Shown here one piece after another: positions 45,991 to 56,500 of a stretch of 64,000 nt of DNA. The DNA comes from Bufo bufo (lineage: Eukaryota; Chordata; Amphibia; Anura; Bufonidae), in assembly GCF_905171765.1 (NCBI RefSeq), contig NC_053391.1, positions 147,899,417 to 147,963,416 of the forward strand, written 5' to 3'. The notes under the pieces are model-generated. The model had not been told where the DNA came from and did not search any database. It saw only the letters and a list, made by a program, of their open reading frames with translations. The first letter of the stretch is position 1. The number at the start of each line of letters is the position of its first letter. The position numbers and the translations under genes were made by a program.

Positions 45991-47295
45991 CACGGCTGTG
46001 GAGTCTGAGTCGGAGGCAATTTTGGGTACCTGGAGTCGGCAAAAATGAACAGACTCCGACTCCTACAAAATTTAAATTGGAATAAAATAAAAAAACTAGT
46101 TTAAATGTCCCAATTCACAAAAAGTTATAAGTAATTACTTCTCTACTGTAAGAATAAAGGCCAATGCATGCAGTGCGTCACGTTACCGCAAGAGGTTGCA
46201 ATGTGACGATCTAACCCCGGGTAAATTCTTCTTGGAGTGGAAGAGCATGATTTATCGCCTGAACAAAAGTAATAGCTGACGGCATTGCATCTTCAATGAT
46301 GAAAAGAGTCTTTTGCAGGAAAATGAAATCTTGTTAGCGGCTATTTATGTTGACCCAATGAGCCGAATTTTGTTGAACATTGAACAGACTGCTACTGGGA
46401 AAAAGGCACTCTATGATGTAGCAGTTCGCATGAAGGGATTACGGCCTGAAATACCTCCACAGGATGACCTACTAAGCACGACTTGTAACTCGGGATCATC
46501 TTCTTCAAATGAAGAATTAGACTTTGATTCCTTCTTGGACAAAATGGAAGTTGCAAAAGGAAAGCGACGTCGCATAAGCGTTACAGAACCAGTAAATGTC
46601 CAAATTAAAAAACTTGTGTTGTAATTTTTTTAAGTACTAAAAGAAGTTGAAAAGTATGATTGCTCATCAAAACTTACTGTAGAAGAAGCCATCCTTGTTT
46701 ATCCAGGGATCATTAGTGATGTGGCCAGAATTGTTACTGCAATGCCACCCACCCAAGTCAGTGTTGAAAGATTATTGTCGGCTCTAAAAATAATAGTCTG
46801 ATTTAAGAGCCTCTATGAAAGAGGATCTGGCAGAGGCAATTCTCTTCCTTAGAACTCTACATTGAATTGATTTTAAATTGCATTTTCTATAACTACATTC
46901 CAAGATTAATATAAACCATTTCTAGGTTTTACAGATTTTGTTTTTGGTTCATATAGATAAGCTTTGTTTTTGTTCTAAAACAACCAAATAATGTGGTTTG
47001 CATTTTTGAACTGGTAACGTTCCTGTTCCTGATGTTTGCCTGCTGCTACTATCCAGCCACTTGATTTTAAAAAAAAAATAGTTGTTTTCATTGTGTTTGT
47101 CTTTTGCTAAAACTGTTCAATACAGTAGACTGTTGGCTTCCTAGCCAGTAGTTCTGTGGTAATGACATGTATGTTGCCTTTCTTTTCTTCAAGGAATGTA
47201 TAAAATACATTTGCATATTAAATACAGAGGAGTGGGAGTTGGAAGTACCAAAAACTGAGGAGTCGGAGTATTTATCTACCGACTCCACAGCCCTG
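45991..47295 (+). mobile_element. hAT transposon remnant inserted in the BEL/Pao protease
   Basis: The ends are CACGGCTGTGGAGTC on the left and, on the complement, CAGGGCTGTGGAGTCGG on the right. The 8-bp duplication GGTGACAT stands at 45983-45990 and 47296-47303, the length typical of hAT. The 1305-base copy retains only the 3' end of a transposase. The shared phrase GGAGTCGGAGT recurs as short sub-terminal repeats at both ends (for example ACAGACTCCGACTCC near 46048). Confidence 0.93.
46313..46860 (+). pseudogene. hAT transposase C-terminal fragment
   Basis: A 103-codon frame (46313-46624, with no reliable start) reads LLAAIYVDPMSRILLN and ends in a basic run GKRRRIS. After a stop, another frame carries PGIISDVARIVTAMPPTQVS followed by VERLLSALKI, which is the hATC dimerisation motif. 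The BED finger and the catalytic aspartates are absent. Confidence 0.8.
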
Positions 47296-47657
47296 GGTGA
47301 CATCACTCTGGGCACCCAGTAGCGCACAGAATTATACCTTCTTGTTCCTCCTTTTAGGATTTAATATGCACACTGGTACAACCATTGATGTGCCATTGCT
47401 TTCTCCTTCTCTCATTCTGCAAAAGAATACCGATACTTTCTTTCCTTCCTCAGTATCTTTAGGTATTGAGGATTTATCTATCTTTGGACGTTCTTCATGT
47501 AGTGGTGTAGGATGGCGTCCTTTGCAAACGCTGCATGTGGCCTTTTTCTTACACTCCTTAGTAACTTGGCCTTTTCTTAGGCATTCGAAACACAGTTGGT
47601 TATCCAGCACAAATTTTTTATTTTCTTCTGGGGACTTCGCCTTCAATTGTTGGCACT

Positions 47658-49256
47658 TACAGTTGCAAGAAAAAGTATGTGAACCCTTTTGGAATTATAT
47701 GGATTTCTGCACAAATTGGTAATAAAATGTGATCTGATCATCATCTAATTCACAACAATAGACAATCACAGTCTGCTTAAACTAATAACACACAAAGAAT
47801 TAAATGTTGCCATGTTTTTATTGAACACACCATGTAAACATTCACAGTGCAGGTGGAAAAAGTATGTGAACCCTTGGATTTAATAACTGGTTGAACCTCC
47901 TTTGGCAGCAATAACTTCAACCAAACATTTCCTGCAGTTGCAGATCAGACGTGCACAACGGTCAGGAGTAATTCTTGACCATTCCTCTTTACAGAACTGT
48001 TTCAGTTCAGCAATATTCTTGGGATGTCTGGTGTGAATCGCTTTCTTGAGGTCATGCCACAGCATCTCAATCGGGTTGAGGTCAGGACTCTGACTGGGCC
48101 ACTCCAGAAGGCGTATTTTCTTCTGTTTAAGCCATTCTGCTGTTGATTTACTTCTATGCTTTGGGTCATTGTCCTGTTGCAACACCCATCTTCTGTTGAG
48201 CTTCAGCTGGTGGACAAATGGCCTTAAGTTCTCCTGCAAAATGTCTTGATAAACTTGGGAATTCATTTTTCCTTTGATAGCAATCCATCCAGGCCCTGAT
48301 GCAGCAAAGCAGCCCCAAACCATGATGCACCCACCACCATACTTCACAATTGGGATGAGGTTTTGATGTTGGTGAGCTGTGCATCTTTTTCTCCACACAG
48401 TGTTTGTGTGTTTCTTCCAAACAACTGAACTTTGGTTTCATCTGTCCACAGAATATTTTGCCAGTACTGCTGTGGAACATCCAGGTGCTCTTGTGCAAAC
48501 TGTAAACCTGCAGCAATGGGGTTTTTTTTGACAGCAGTGGCTTTCTCTGTGGTATCCTCACATGAAATCCATTCTTGTTTAGTGTTTAACGTATCGTAGA
48601 TTCGCTAACAGTTAGCATATGCCAGAGACTTTTGGATTCTTCTTCACCTCATTGAGCAATCTGCACTGTACTCTTGCAGTCATCTTTACAGGACGGCCAC
48701 TCCTAGGGAGAGTAGCAGCAGTGCTGAACTTTCTCCATTTATAGACAATTTGTCTTACCATGGACTGATGAACAGCAAGGCTTTTGGAGATACTTTTATA
48801 ACCCTTTCCAGCTTTATGCAAGTCAAAAATTCTTAATCGTAGGTCTTCTGAGAGCTCTTTTGTGCGAGGCATCTTTAACATCAGGCCATGCTGCTTGTGA
48901 AATGCAAACCCAGAACTGCTGTGTGTTTTTTTTAATAGGGCAGGGCAGCTGTAACATACACCTCCAATCTCATCTCATTGATTGGACTCCAGTTGGCTGA
49001 CACCTCACTCCAATTAGCTCTTGGAGATGTCATTAGTCTAGGGGTTCACATACTTTTTCTACCTGCACTGTGAATGTTTACATGGTGTGTTCAATAAAAA
49101 CATGGTAACATTTAATTCTTTGTGTGTTATTAGTTTAAGCAGACTGTGATTGTCTATTGTTGTGACTTAGATGAAGATCAGATCACATTTTATGACCAAT
49201 TTGTGCAGAAATCCATATCATTCCAAAGGGTTTGCATACTTTTTCTTGCAACTGTA
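47658..49256 (-). mobile_element. Tc1-like transposon inserted between BEL/Pao zinc knuckles
   Basis: The left end TACAGTTGCAAGAAAAAGTA and the right end TACTTTTTCTTGCAACTGTA are exact complements. TA marks both boundaries (47658-47659 and 49255-49256). Longer sub-terminal inverted sequence (GTAACATTTAATTC type, AGACTGTGATTGTCTATTG and its complement) extends over 200 bases inside each end. The 1599-base copy is full length. The host reading frame is cut between CMFCGEYHSIH on its right and the cysteines at about 47590 on its left. Confidence 0.95.
47880..48881 (-). pseudogene. Tc1-like transposase, broken
   Basis: Translation on the - strand starts [17 protein letters not shown] at 48881 and reads through the N-terminal helix-turn-helix ([20 protein letters not shown]) and [10 protein letters not shown] to a stop at 48612. 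A frameshifted middle follows in which the first catalytic aspartate region is displaced. The last frame (48398-47880) holds VWGCFAASG, the aspartate in LQQDNDPKH and the glutamate in [11 protein letters not shown], with 34 residues between them (DD34E). It ends AAKGGSTSY. At least one stop and one frameshift inactivate it. Confidence 0.9.
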
Positions 49257-51186
49257 TGTATGGAGTGGTACTCTCCACAGAACATACACTTGAAGGTAGT
49301 CTGAAGATTTGTCGGTTCTGTCTCTCTACTGATCCCAGTAGTGATTTTGAAATTGCTCTCGTAGGTATCTGGACCTTTAGCTGCTGTGTTGGTTTCAAAG
49401 CTAGTTGCTCTTGCACGTCTTATCTCTCTTGCAGGCCTTTCTTCTAAGGATTTTAAGACGTATGATGATGTTACTGGATTACATGCTATTCGTGCTTCCT
49501 TATTAATGAACTCGGAGAACTCTTTAAAACTTGGGAAGTTCTTGCCTAGATCTAACTGTTCAGTCACATAGCGATTCCATCTAGAAGCCACTTCAGGTAG
49601 CTTGGCTAGCATCCTGTGATTTTCTATATAGTCGTTCAGTACTTCCAGTCCTTGAACATGTGGGATGGCTGCTGCATGCTTGCAGAAAGTCACTGTACTC
49701 TTGGAGTCTGAAGTGTTCTTTAGGACCTATTTTAGGCCAGTTATTCATTTTCTCTCTAAAGGCTCTTTGTACTAAGAAAGGATGACCATAACTTGCATTA
49801 CATTTTTCCCAAGCTTGCTTGTAGGCTTCTTCGTCTTTTCTATAGAAGTTACCTTCAAGAACTTCCTTGGCTTCTCCACCAAAATATCTCTGAAGGTAGA
49901 ATAACTCAATGATCATTTCAAAACTTGCCTTCCACTCTATGGACTTCAGTACGTTTCCGGAACGTGAAGTCTATCTCGGACTGTTCTTTGTTCTTGCTGG
50001 GACAATGGTTGTAACATTCTCCTGAGCATTGCCGTGGCATCTAGGAATAGAATCATCCGGTTCTATTTTCTCACTCACTTCTGAATTAGAGGAGTCCTTT
50101 TCTTCATTTTTTCCGGTAGAGAGAGAGGGTAAATTAACACACCTTTTTCCTAACACTGGACTAGGCCTCTTTGTTTTTCTGAGCAGGGATGGAAGGATAA
50201 AAACTTATTTCTTCACTCAGTGCTGGAGATTTCCTTTCATTCTCTTGAGCGTACTAAGGAAAATAGGAGTCTTTTTCTTCACTTAGTACAGATTTGAACC
50301 TATGACTACTCTGACTCATATCCTCCTTGTGTACTCTGAGACTGGCTTCTATGATCCTAAATTCTTTCTGCCTTTCCAGACTTTTCATCTGTTGGCGCTG
50401 TGCTTCCATTTGATGGTGCTGTGCCTCCATTTCAGCTTCCATCTGATGACGTTGTGAATCCATTTGATAGCGTTGTGCATCCTTTTTAGCTATTAGTTTG
50501 CGCTGCACCTTGATAGCAGCTTCCATCTCAATTTCTGTTCTCTTGACAGCAAGTTGTTCAGCTAATTCCTTTCTTTTAGCTGAAGTATTTGAGGACTCTG
50601 ATATATGGGTGGCACTTCTGCTAGCGAAGGAAGTCACACTTGAGATTGTGGTTCCACCTAAGGATCTAGCATGGTCTCTCATAAAAAGCTTGTTAATTCT
50701 CCTTCTTGCTTTAACTTCATCATAGTTTTCCGCAGATGATAGTTCTCTCAAGCTTTACCAAATCTTTAGTGACCGCAGTACATGTGTCCATGTTCCTAAA
50801 AATGCCCTGGGAAGGTGTCATAAACGATCGCAGGTTGACATATGCAGATTCTTCTACCGTCTCTACCATATCACTCAAGTTCCTTTTTATACTTTCTTGC
50901 TTTAGCTTTCTACGAATGTCTTTAGTGTATGATTTCAACCTATCATACATCCGGGCAAACTTTTTCTTCTTTAATGCTGCTTCTTGCTCTAAATTTTCCA
51001 GCATCTTTGAGGTCGGTTTTCTGGCACGTGATGAACGTCTTAGTTCATCTGTTTGGGCTATATTTGTTTGAGGCAAGACTAATGCTGCATCAGACTCTTC
51101 TACCTCAGGTTCCCTTGCTCTTCTCCCTCTACTCTATCTATCTTTGCATCCTCTGACAATGGCATGGTAATACTAGGCTCAGACAT
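49257..51186 (-). pseudogene. BEL/Pao gag, broken
   Basis: The start is probably ATG at 51186 (MSEPSITMPLSEDAKID), soon followed by a stop. Further frames give RRSSRARKPTSKMLENLEQE (about 51040), a coiled-coil region rich in Q, M, E and R with the repeated phrase QMEAQ (about 50480-50370), then DUF1759-like capsid sequence: YLQRYFGGEAKEVLEG (near 49880) and HGPF-type LVQRAFREKMNNWPKI. The first zinc-binding pair is CMFCGEYHSIH at about 49285-49255, where the Tc1 copy begins. Several frameshifts separate the parts. Confidence 0.8.
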
Positions 51187-51977
51187 TTTACTTTGTATGC
51201 TATCACAATCAATACGAATAATAAGATGCCTTTCACTTTAAATGCAATATTGACAAATGCAGAAGCAAATGACTTTCACCTTTTAAATGTAACAGCGATA
51301 AATGCAGGCAATAAATTACTTTCACTTTAAATGCAATAGAGTCCGTGTATTACAAACTGTCCTTTTGCATTACTTTAAAGTCTCTTATTTCTGAACACAA
51401 TTTTTTTTTTTATCATCTTTTATACCAAAGCTTTTATGCTGTGATAAGTAATAAAAGGAAAGCTCTGACCTTATTCTGAAGAGCAGGATACTGTGATCTG
51501 AAGGTTGTTGGAACAAATGTCTGTCTTAAAGGAGACTTGTCTTTTCTTGATGTGATGCGACGCTCTGTGCAGACTTGCGGCGCTCTGCAGACCTTGAAGT
51601 GACGGGAAACTAGATGACTGCAGTACGTGGTCTCTTTGTGGATAGCGGTGCAGGCACTCTAGCTCTGGACTTTAGCCTCCCACCATGCGTCTCTTTCTCT
51701 CTGTAGGGATCGCAGGAGGGTGGGCGCTCATTCTCTGACTCTCTTGGCATTGCCGTTCTGCCACTTTAAGAGTCGGCCGCAGTTTGACTAATGCACACGT
51801 TCTATGGCCTTTATGGTAGCTCCGCTGAGGTGTTTTTGCTTGCTCACTCAGGGAACAGTTGCTGTGCGGTGGTATATGCTGGCGCTCCACTGGTCTAATG
51901 CACTCTTCACTGTGCAAATTGAGGAGCACTATCGCTTCGCCCTCTGAGAGTAATAGTTCCACTGTGGCAGGCACAGT

Positions 51978-52945
51978 ACTATCAAGTGCCTTTTGCCCTG
52001 TGACATTAGAAGAATTTTGATATCTCTGACTTTAAGTCTAACCAGACTGTCTATTACTCTGTAATTCCTCTAGCACCGTTCTATGGAAACAGTAGGTTTA
52101 AAGAGCACACCAAATGCTTGTAATAACTTCTTTATTAGCTTCAACTTTTCTTCATATAACACTGCCGCCTCCATCAGATAGTCCATGTACATAACACATG
52201 TTGAAAAGATATCACAAAATGGTGCTATGCAGTTAGCAGTAACTATTTGCAGATTGGTTGAGTATTATCTGGTATGGTTGTATGCAATTTGGATTGCAAT
52301 ATGTTTGTATGGTATTTATAGTAGTTCAAAGTTTGCAACTGTAGCTTGCAATTTGTATTTGTACATTGCAATTGAATTTGGTGGAACTGCAAGTAAACAC
52401 ATATATAACTGGTTCAGTATACAGTTCTAATCACAATACTAACAATAGGAACATCATATAACTGTTTTAAATACCTATTGTGGCCTCTTGTTCCCATAAA
52501 AACACAGCTCTTAGTGGAGTGAATGTTTCTTTAGCTCATGTCTCTGGTGAAAAATTATTCTAGCAGCAGGAGCTGGGGGAATTCCCAGACAGACTGTGTG
52601 TGAGGCTGGCTGTGATTGGTGAAAACTCTTGTTCTATGAGAAGCTGGCTGTGATTGGTCTAGACTTCTGCCCAGCAACAACAGATTAACACTATGCTTTC
52701 TGTTTCTGCTGTGTCACTGAGCTTACCTTACACTATAAATTAATCTTAAAGGCATATTACCTTTTCTGCTTCTGTGAACACAAAATATAAGTTATATGAC
52801 ATCCAAAACATGTCACAGTAAATAACTCTGCTTTTGTCTTTATTACACAAACATAGGAACTGTATTTAGGTTATTGGCAGGTCTGGCTATATGCACATAT
52901 AAGCTATATTAGCAACCTAGAACAGGTCTTAGCTGGCCAGCTACA
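51978..52945 (-). repeat. 5' LTR of the BEL/Pao element
   Basis: This is the right LTR on the + strand, 968 bases, from ACTATCAAGTGCC to CCAGCTACA. It contains about 20 bases not present in the 3' LTR (near 52165) and scattered substitutions. Between the LTR and the gag start (51187-51977) is leader sequence with stops in all frames. The primer-binding site is not certain. Confidence 0.9.
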
Positions 52946-53157
52946 GTAATGATGCCGAATTCTGTGCAGATGTGCACATGGAAAGTCAGCAGCTGATTAC
53001 AATACCACCACGTAGATGAGATCTGAACAGAGGCCGTATTCACATAGTCATGTACAGATATTTGACCTGAAAGCTATCCAGTCATACTAATGACATTTTA
53101 AATTGGTGTGTAAATGACTGATGAGATTGAAATCTCACTTATCTGCCAGGAAACTAA
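52946..53157. other. Intron, nothing recognised
   Basis: Short stretch between the BEL/Pao LTR and the next MITE. No feature was seen. Confidence 0.6.
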
Positions 53158-53531
53158 AGCCGCATTTACACTGTAAATGGAAGCGTTCCTTCCAGACTAT
53201 TTGACTGCCCGTTATGGAGATGAAGTTCTGCATTTACATGCAGCGATCACCTCCACAGTATGAGAATGAGTGGTAACTATTTTGATCGCTCATGCTCATA
53301 CAGCTGCATTGTTTCTGGGCAGCAGATCCCTGTTTAGACAGCATATGATCTGCTGCCGGTGAACAATGATTTAGGTGTCTGCACGAATGACAGAATCACC
53401 CAATGAATGAGTATTTCACTCGTTCATCGAATGATCTGCGGCACATTTAGACAGGCAGATTTTCAAGAACAAGCGCTCATACAAATATTCTTTCCTAATT
53501 GGCCCGAACATCAGGCTGTGTAAATCCGCCA
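53158..53531. mobile_element. MITE with GCATTTACAC-type termini
   Basis: The left end AGCCGCATTTACACTG pairs with the right end GTGTAAATCCGCC. Inner inverted phrases (GAACAATGATTT, GAATGAGTATTTCACTCGTTC) suggest more hairpins. It is non-coding, and the flanking TAA/TTA is imperfect. Confidence 0.5.
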
Positions 53532-53727
53532 TTAGACTCCGTTCCATCTAGAATAGTGCAATTTATGTAGTTAGAGGATATCAGTAAAACATGTATATAA
53601 CCACGTGGCATATGGCTTTCTTACAGTACTAGCCTTATTATTCACATGTTGCCCTATACAGTGGCATACTTCAGTTTTCCTTTCAACCTGTGCCACATAC
53701 AGAAAGCTCAACAGTGTGAACAGCTCT

Positions 53728-54068
53728 TAGAGGACCTGTCGCCTCTTCTGACATGTCTGTTTTAGGAACTGCTTGCATTCCTCGTGTAATAAAAATTCTG
53801 GAGCATCTATTCTTATGAGTCTATGTTGTGCCATTCCTTTATTATTCCTTCTAGAAGTTATGAATTATTTACTAGCAGTGTGGGTCCAGATGGGTGTTAC
53901 CAGTGGGGATGTGTCCCTGCACATCCTAACAACCCCAACTGGTAATTTCATAACTTCTAGAAGGCATAGTAAAGGAATGACACAACATAGAATGATAAGA
54001 ATAGGTGCTGCAGAATTGTTATTACATGGAGAATGCAAGTCGTTACTGAAATAGATCTGTCAGGAGAT
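53728..54068. repeat. Palindromic repeat with about 110-base arms
   Basis: The left arm (from GAGGACCTGTCGCCTC) and right arm (to GATCTGTCAGGAG) pair along most of their length, for example CCTTCTAGAAGTTATGAA against TTCATAACTTCTAGAAGG. One arm is also found at about 25222-25345, and a worn full copy lies at about 55620-56005. The family is unnamed and without coding capacity. Confidence 0.7.
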
Positions 54069-54399
54069 GTTACTGGTCCATTTAAATACCACCATAGATA
54101 TTTATGGCATATCCCTTGGGTGTGATAGTTGTGACCCTTCTGACAAAGTGGCAGTCACATCCTGGTGGAGAGTGAATGGACAGGTGGCCACGTATGTCCA
54201 ATGCTTTCAGTTCACTTCACTTCTAAAGGGCCAAGCATGCATGTACAGCTGTTTCTTTAACCTCCATGGCAGTGAATAGAGAGAGGTAGACATGAGTGGC
54301 CAGCCATACTTTTTTGGAGGTTTTCATTGATTTATCATTGGGAACAATGTAAATTTATAGATATTTAGTTGGATTAATTAGGTTTCGGTTGGTTTATTT

Positions 54400-54860
54400 C
54401 TTCACCACCTTTCAGTTTTTGCGGTTTATGTGCATCCTTTCATGTAAAATCTCTGTAATTATTAAAGGCACATAGATTATCTAAGGAGATGCACTTAATT
54501 GAAATTCTACTCCGATAAAGTATTTTTAGCCTGTGTTACTACCGATTAGCCTTCATACTTACACCATTATTATGCTTTCAAGTTGCATAATGCTTCCTGT
54601 CAGTACACCACACAAGTAATATTACATACTAGAGAAACATTAGCTATTCAGTACTCCTTTACAAATTCCTAATTAAACAAGTGGCTATTGCTTCTCATTG
54701 GCCTCTGACAGGGAGAGAGCGAAGCTCTGAGTGATTGGCATGAGTTGTGCCTGCCATGCAGTAAAAAAGAACCACTTAAAAGTTAAATGATCACTTAATG
54801 ATGTTAAATGACTTTTTGTTGATTCCTGTTGCACTCATTCCCGGTCTGGTTTAGTGGTTA
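54400..54860. promoter_or_regulatory. Candidate conserved non-coding element 2 in a late POLA1 intron
   Basis: This block lacks repeats and reading frames and is dense in homeodomain-like motifs: CTGTAATTATTAAAGG near 54451, GCACTTAATTGAAATT near 54490, CCTAATTAAACAAGTGG near 54668. It also has a TGAGTGATTGGCATGAG phrase and E-box-like CATGAGTTG. The texture matches vertebrate conserved enhancers. The assignment is inference from motif content and location. Confidence 0.35.
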
Positions 54861-55068
54861 CATAAAACCTGTTACTGTGAAGTACTCCGACAAGGTATAG
54901 TGTTTACGGTATGGACGAGAAGACTGCTAAATCACAGTATTGTATTTTATGAACACGAGGAGGAGCGATGAGAATTATAACAGTCATACATTAATTTTAC
55001 TGAGAAGGAAGGTTTTTCTCCCCCATCATAGGGCTGTGCACATTTACTTTGTTTAAATGAAACAAGAC

Positions 55069-55381
55069 CGGATGTCCATTCACACGTCCGTATGTGTTTT
55101 GCGGATCCACAAAACATGGACACCGGCAATGTGCATTCCACATTTTGCGTACCGCACATCGCTGGCACTCTCATAGAAAATGCCTTTTCTGGTCCGCAAT
55201 TGCAGACAAGAATAGGACATGTTTTATTTTTTTTTGCGGATCCTCTTCTTCTTCTTTTTTTTTTTTTTTTGGCGGATGCGGACAGCACATTCCGGCCCTA
55301 TTGAAAATGAATGGGTCCGCACCTGTTGCGCAAAATTGCGGAACGGATGCGGACCAATTTTGCGCACGTGTGAATGGAGCC
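55069..55381. mobile_element. MITE with TCCATTCACACG-type termini
   Basis: The left end GTCCATTCACACGTCCG pairs with the right end GCACGTGTGAATGGAGC. TAA follows the right end. Inside are GCGGATCC motifs and a T-rich run. It is non-coding. Confidence 0.6.
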
Positions 55382-56387
55382 TAATTGTAAGTTGTCATAC
55401 ACGCCACCATGTTTTTCTTCAGTATGCTATCCTTTTTTTTTTAAAAACAGATCACTGATCTATACAAGTCAATCGAGCTATTCACAGTAGATCAGGTCCT
55501 ATTCATTTTTTGTGGATGAGAATAACCCTTTCTATTGATGAAAATGAGGGGAAAAAAACACAATGCACATAGAAGACATTAATTTTTCGTGGACTGAAAA
55601 TCTGACACATCCATGTGGCTAGGAGCTAATCTTAAAAATGACCCCTTGTTTCTCCTGACACATTTTGTTTTGTACATGCTTGCTTCTTGGAACATCTTTT
55701 CTTAGAACTCTTCCATTAGCTCTTATTCCTTATACCTGGAAAATATGACAACTGGATGTTACCAGTGTAGTGTGTATCCCTAAAAAGTCTGACACTGTCC
55801 AATCAATGCTGTCTAAGTAGGTACGCTGCCCTTTGACAAGGGGAATGACAACGCCCAGTTGTTAATTTATTCATAAATTTATCATAACAATAGAATGGAA
55901 CAGCACAGAATTATGAGGAAAGATGCTCCAGAATTGCTATTTTATGGGGAATATGAGTATTTACTAATCCAGACTTTTCAGAAGTGGTAACAAGGCATCT
56001 TTAAGGATCAGCATCTGCATGTTTGGCTCTTTCCTCAAAGGGGTTATCCTGACTCCTGATATTGGTCACCCGTCCTCAGGATAGGTAAAAAAAATAACTG
56101 ATACCACATGCTGCACCCCCACCAATCAGCTGGAGCTAGCACTTTGAATGGAACAGGAAGCACAGCTCTGTTCAAAATGTAGTCACCATGCCTGATTAGT
56201 GCAGCTCACCTCCCACTTTATGAATGGAGCAGGCGTGTGACGTTACGCCGCCGCCCGCTCTGCCTGTTACCGGAGCTTGATTGTAAGGTAGTAAACAGGA
56301 TAGTGCTGCTTTAAAGTTAAAGTTGCTCGAGGTTAAGGATTAAGGTTTAGATATGTATACTGCTGTGAGCGGTGGGGCCCGGTATAT
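55382..56387. other. Intron with a worn palindromic repeat (about 55620-56005) and interspersed fragments
   Basis: About 55620-56005 is a degenerate relative of the palindrome at 53728, sharing AGATGCTCCAGAATTG-type phrases. About 56036-56280 is an unclassified interspersed sequence that opens GGGGTTATCCTGACTCC; part of it (CCTCAGGATAGGT) recurs near 60572. No gene. Confidence 0.45.
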
Positions 56388-56500
56388 TGGGTGACACTGT
56401 TATGGGGGGGATCTGTGGATGACACATATAGCATAAGATGCTATATATAGTGTCATCCACAGATCTCCCCCCACCCCCCAATAAGTGTCATCCACAGATC
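56388..56500. repeat. Left remnant of the minisatellite, with one inverted unit
   Basis: One inverted unit (GGATCTGTGGATGACAC) and two direct units (GTGTCATCCACAGATC) are arranged around the small palindrome ATATAGCATAAGATGCTATATAT. The direct units are the same as those of the main array after 58519. The hAT-like insertion at 56501 separates the two parts. Confidence 0.85.

Larger units (their letters stand above)
45641..47725 (-). pseudogene. BEL/Pao protease and zinc knuckles, split by a hAT insertion
   Basis: The second and third zinc-binding groups read CFECLRKGQVTKECKKKATC followed by SVCKGRHPTPLH (about 47590-47490). The protease core follows as ALLGAQSD before the hAT insertion and VTFIDQEICKKLQVA after it (about 45985-45930), with the expected motif spread over the target duplication. 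A stop lies just upstream of the protease box. The sequence from 45850 down to 45640 is the protease-RT linker, with stops. Confidence 0.8.
41346..52945 (-). mobile_element. BEL/Pao LTR retrotransposon with two nested DNA transposons
   Basis: LTRs of about 950 bases (41346-42296 and 51978-52945) flank a - strand gag-pol. The order gag, zinc knuckles, protease, reverse transcriptase, RNase H, integrase, together with a Pao-type RNase H and a DUF5641-like integrase tail, identifies the BEL/Pao superfamily. On the - strand the 3' LTR begins TGTAGCTGGCC directly after the purine tract GGTGGGAG. A Tc1 copy (47658-49256) and a hAT copy (45991-47295) interrupt the coding part. Without these two, the element would be about 8.7 kb. 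A clear 5-bp target duplication was not found. Confidence 0.92.

Noticed and set aside
56388..56468. Hairpin around ATATAGCATAAGATGC as a possible miRNA precursor
   Set aside because: The arms are an inverted minisatellite unit, so the hairpin is explained by repeat rearrangement. No small-RNA evidence is available.
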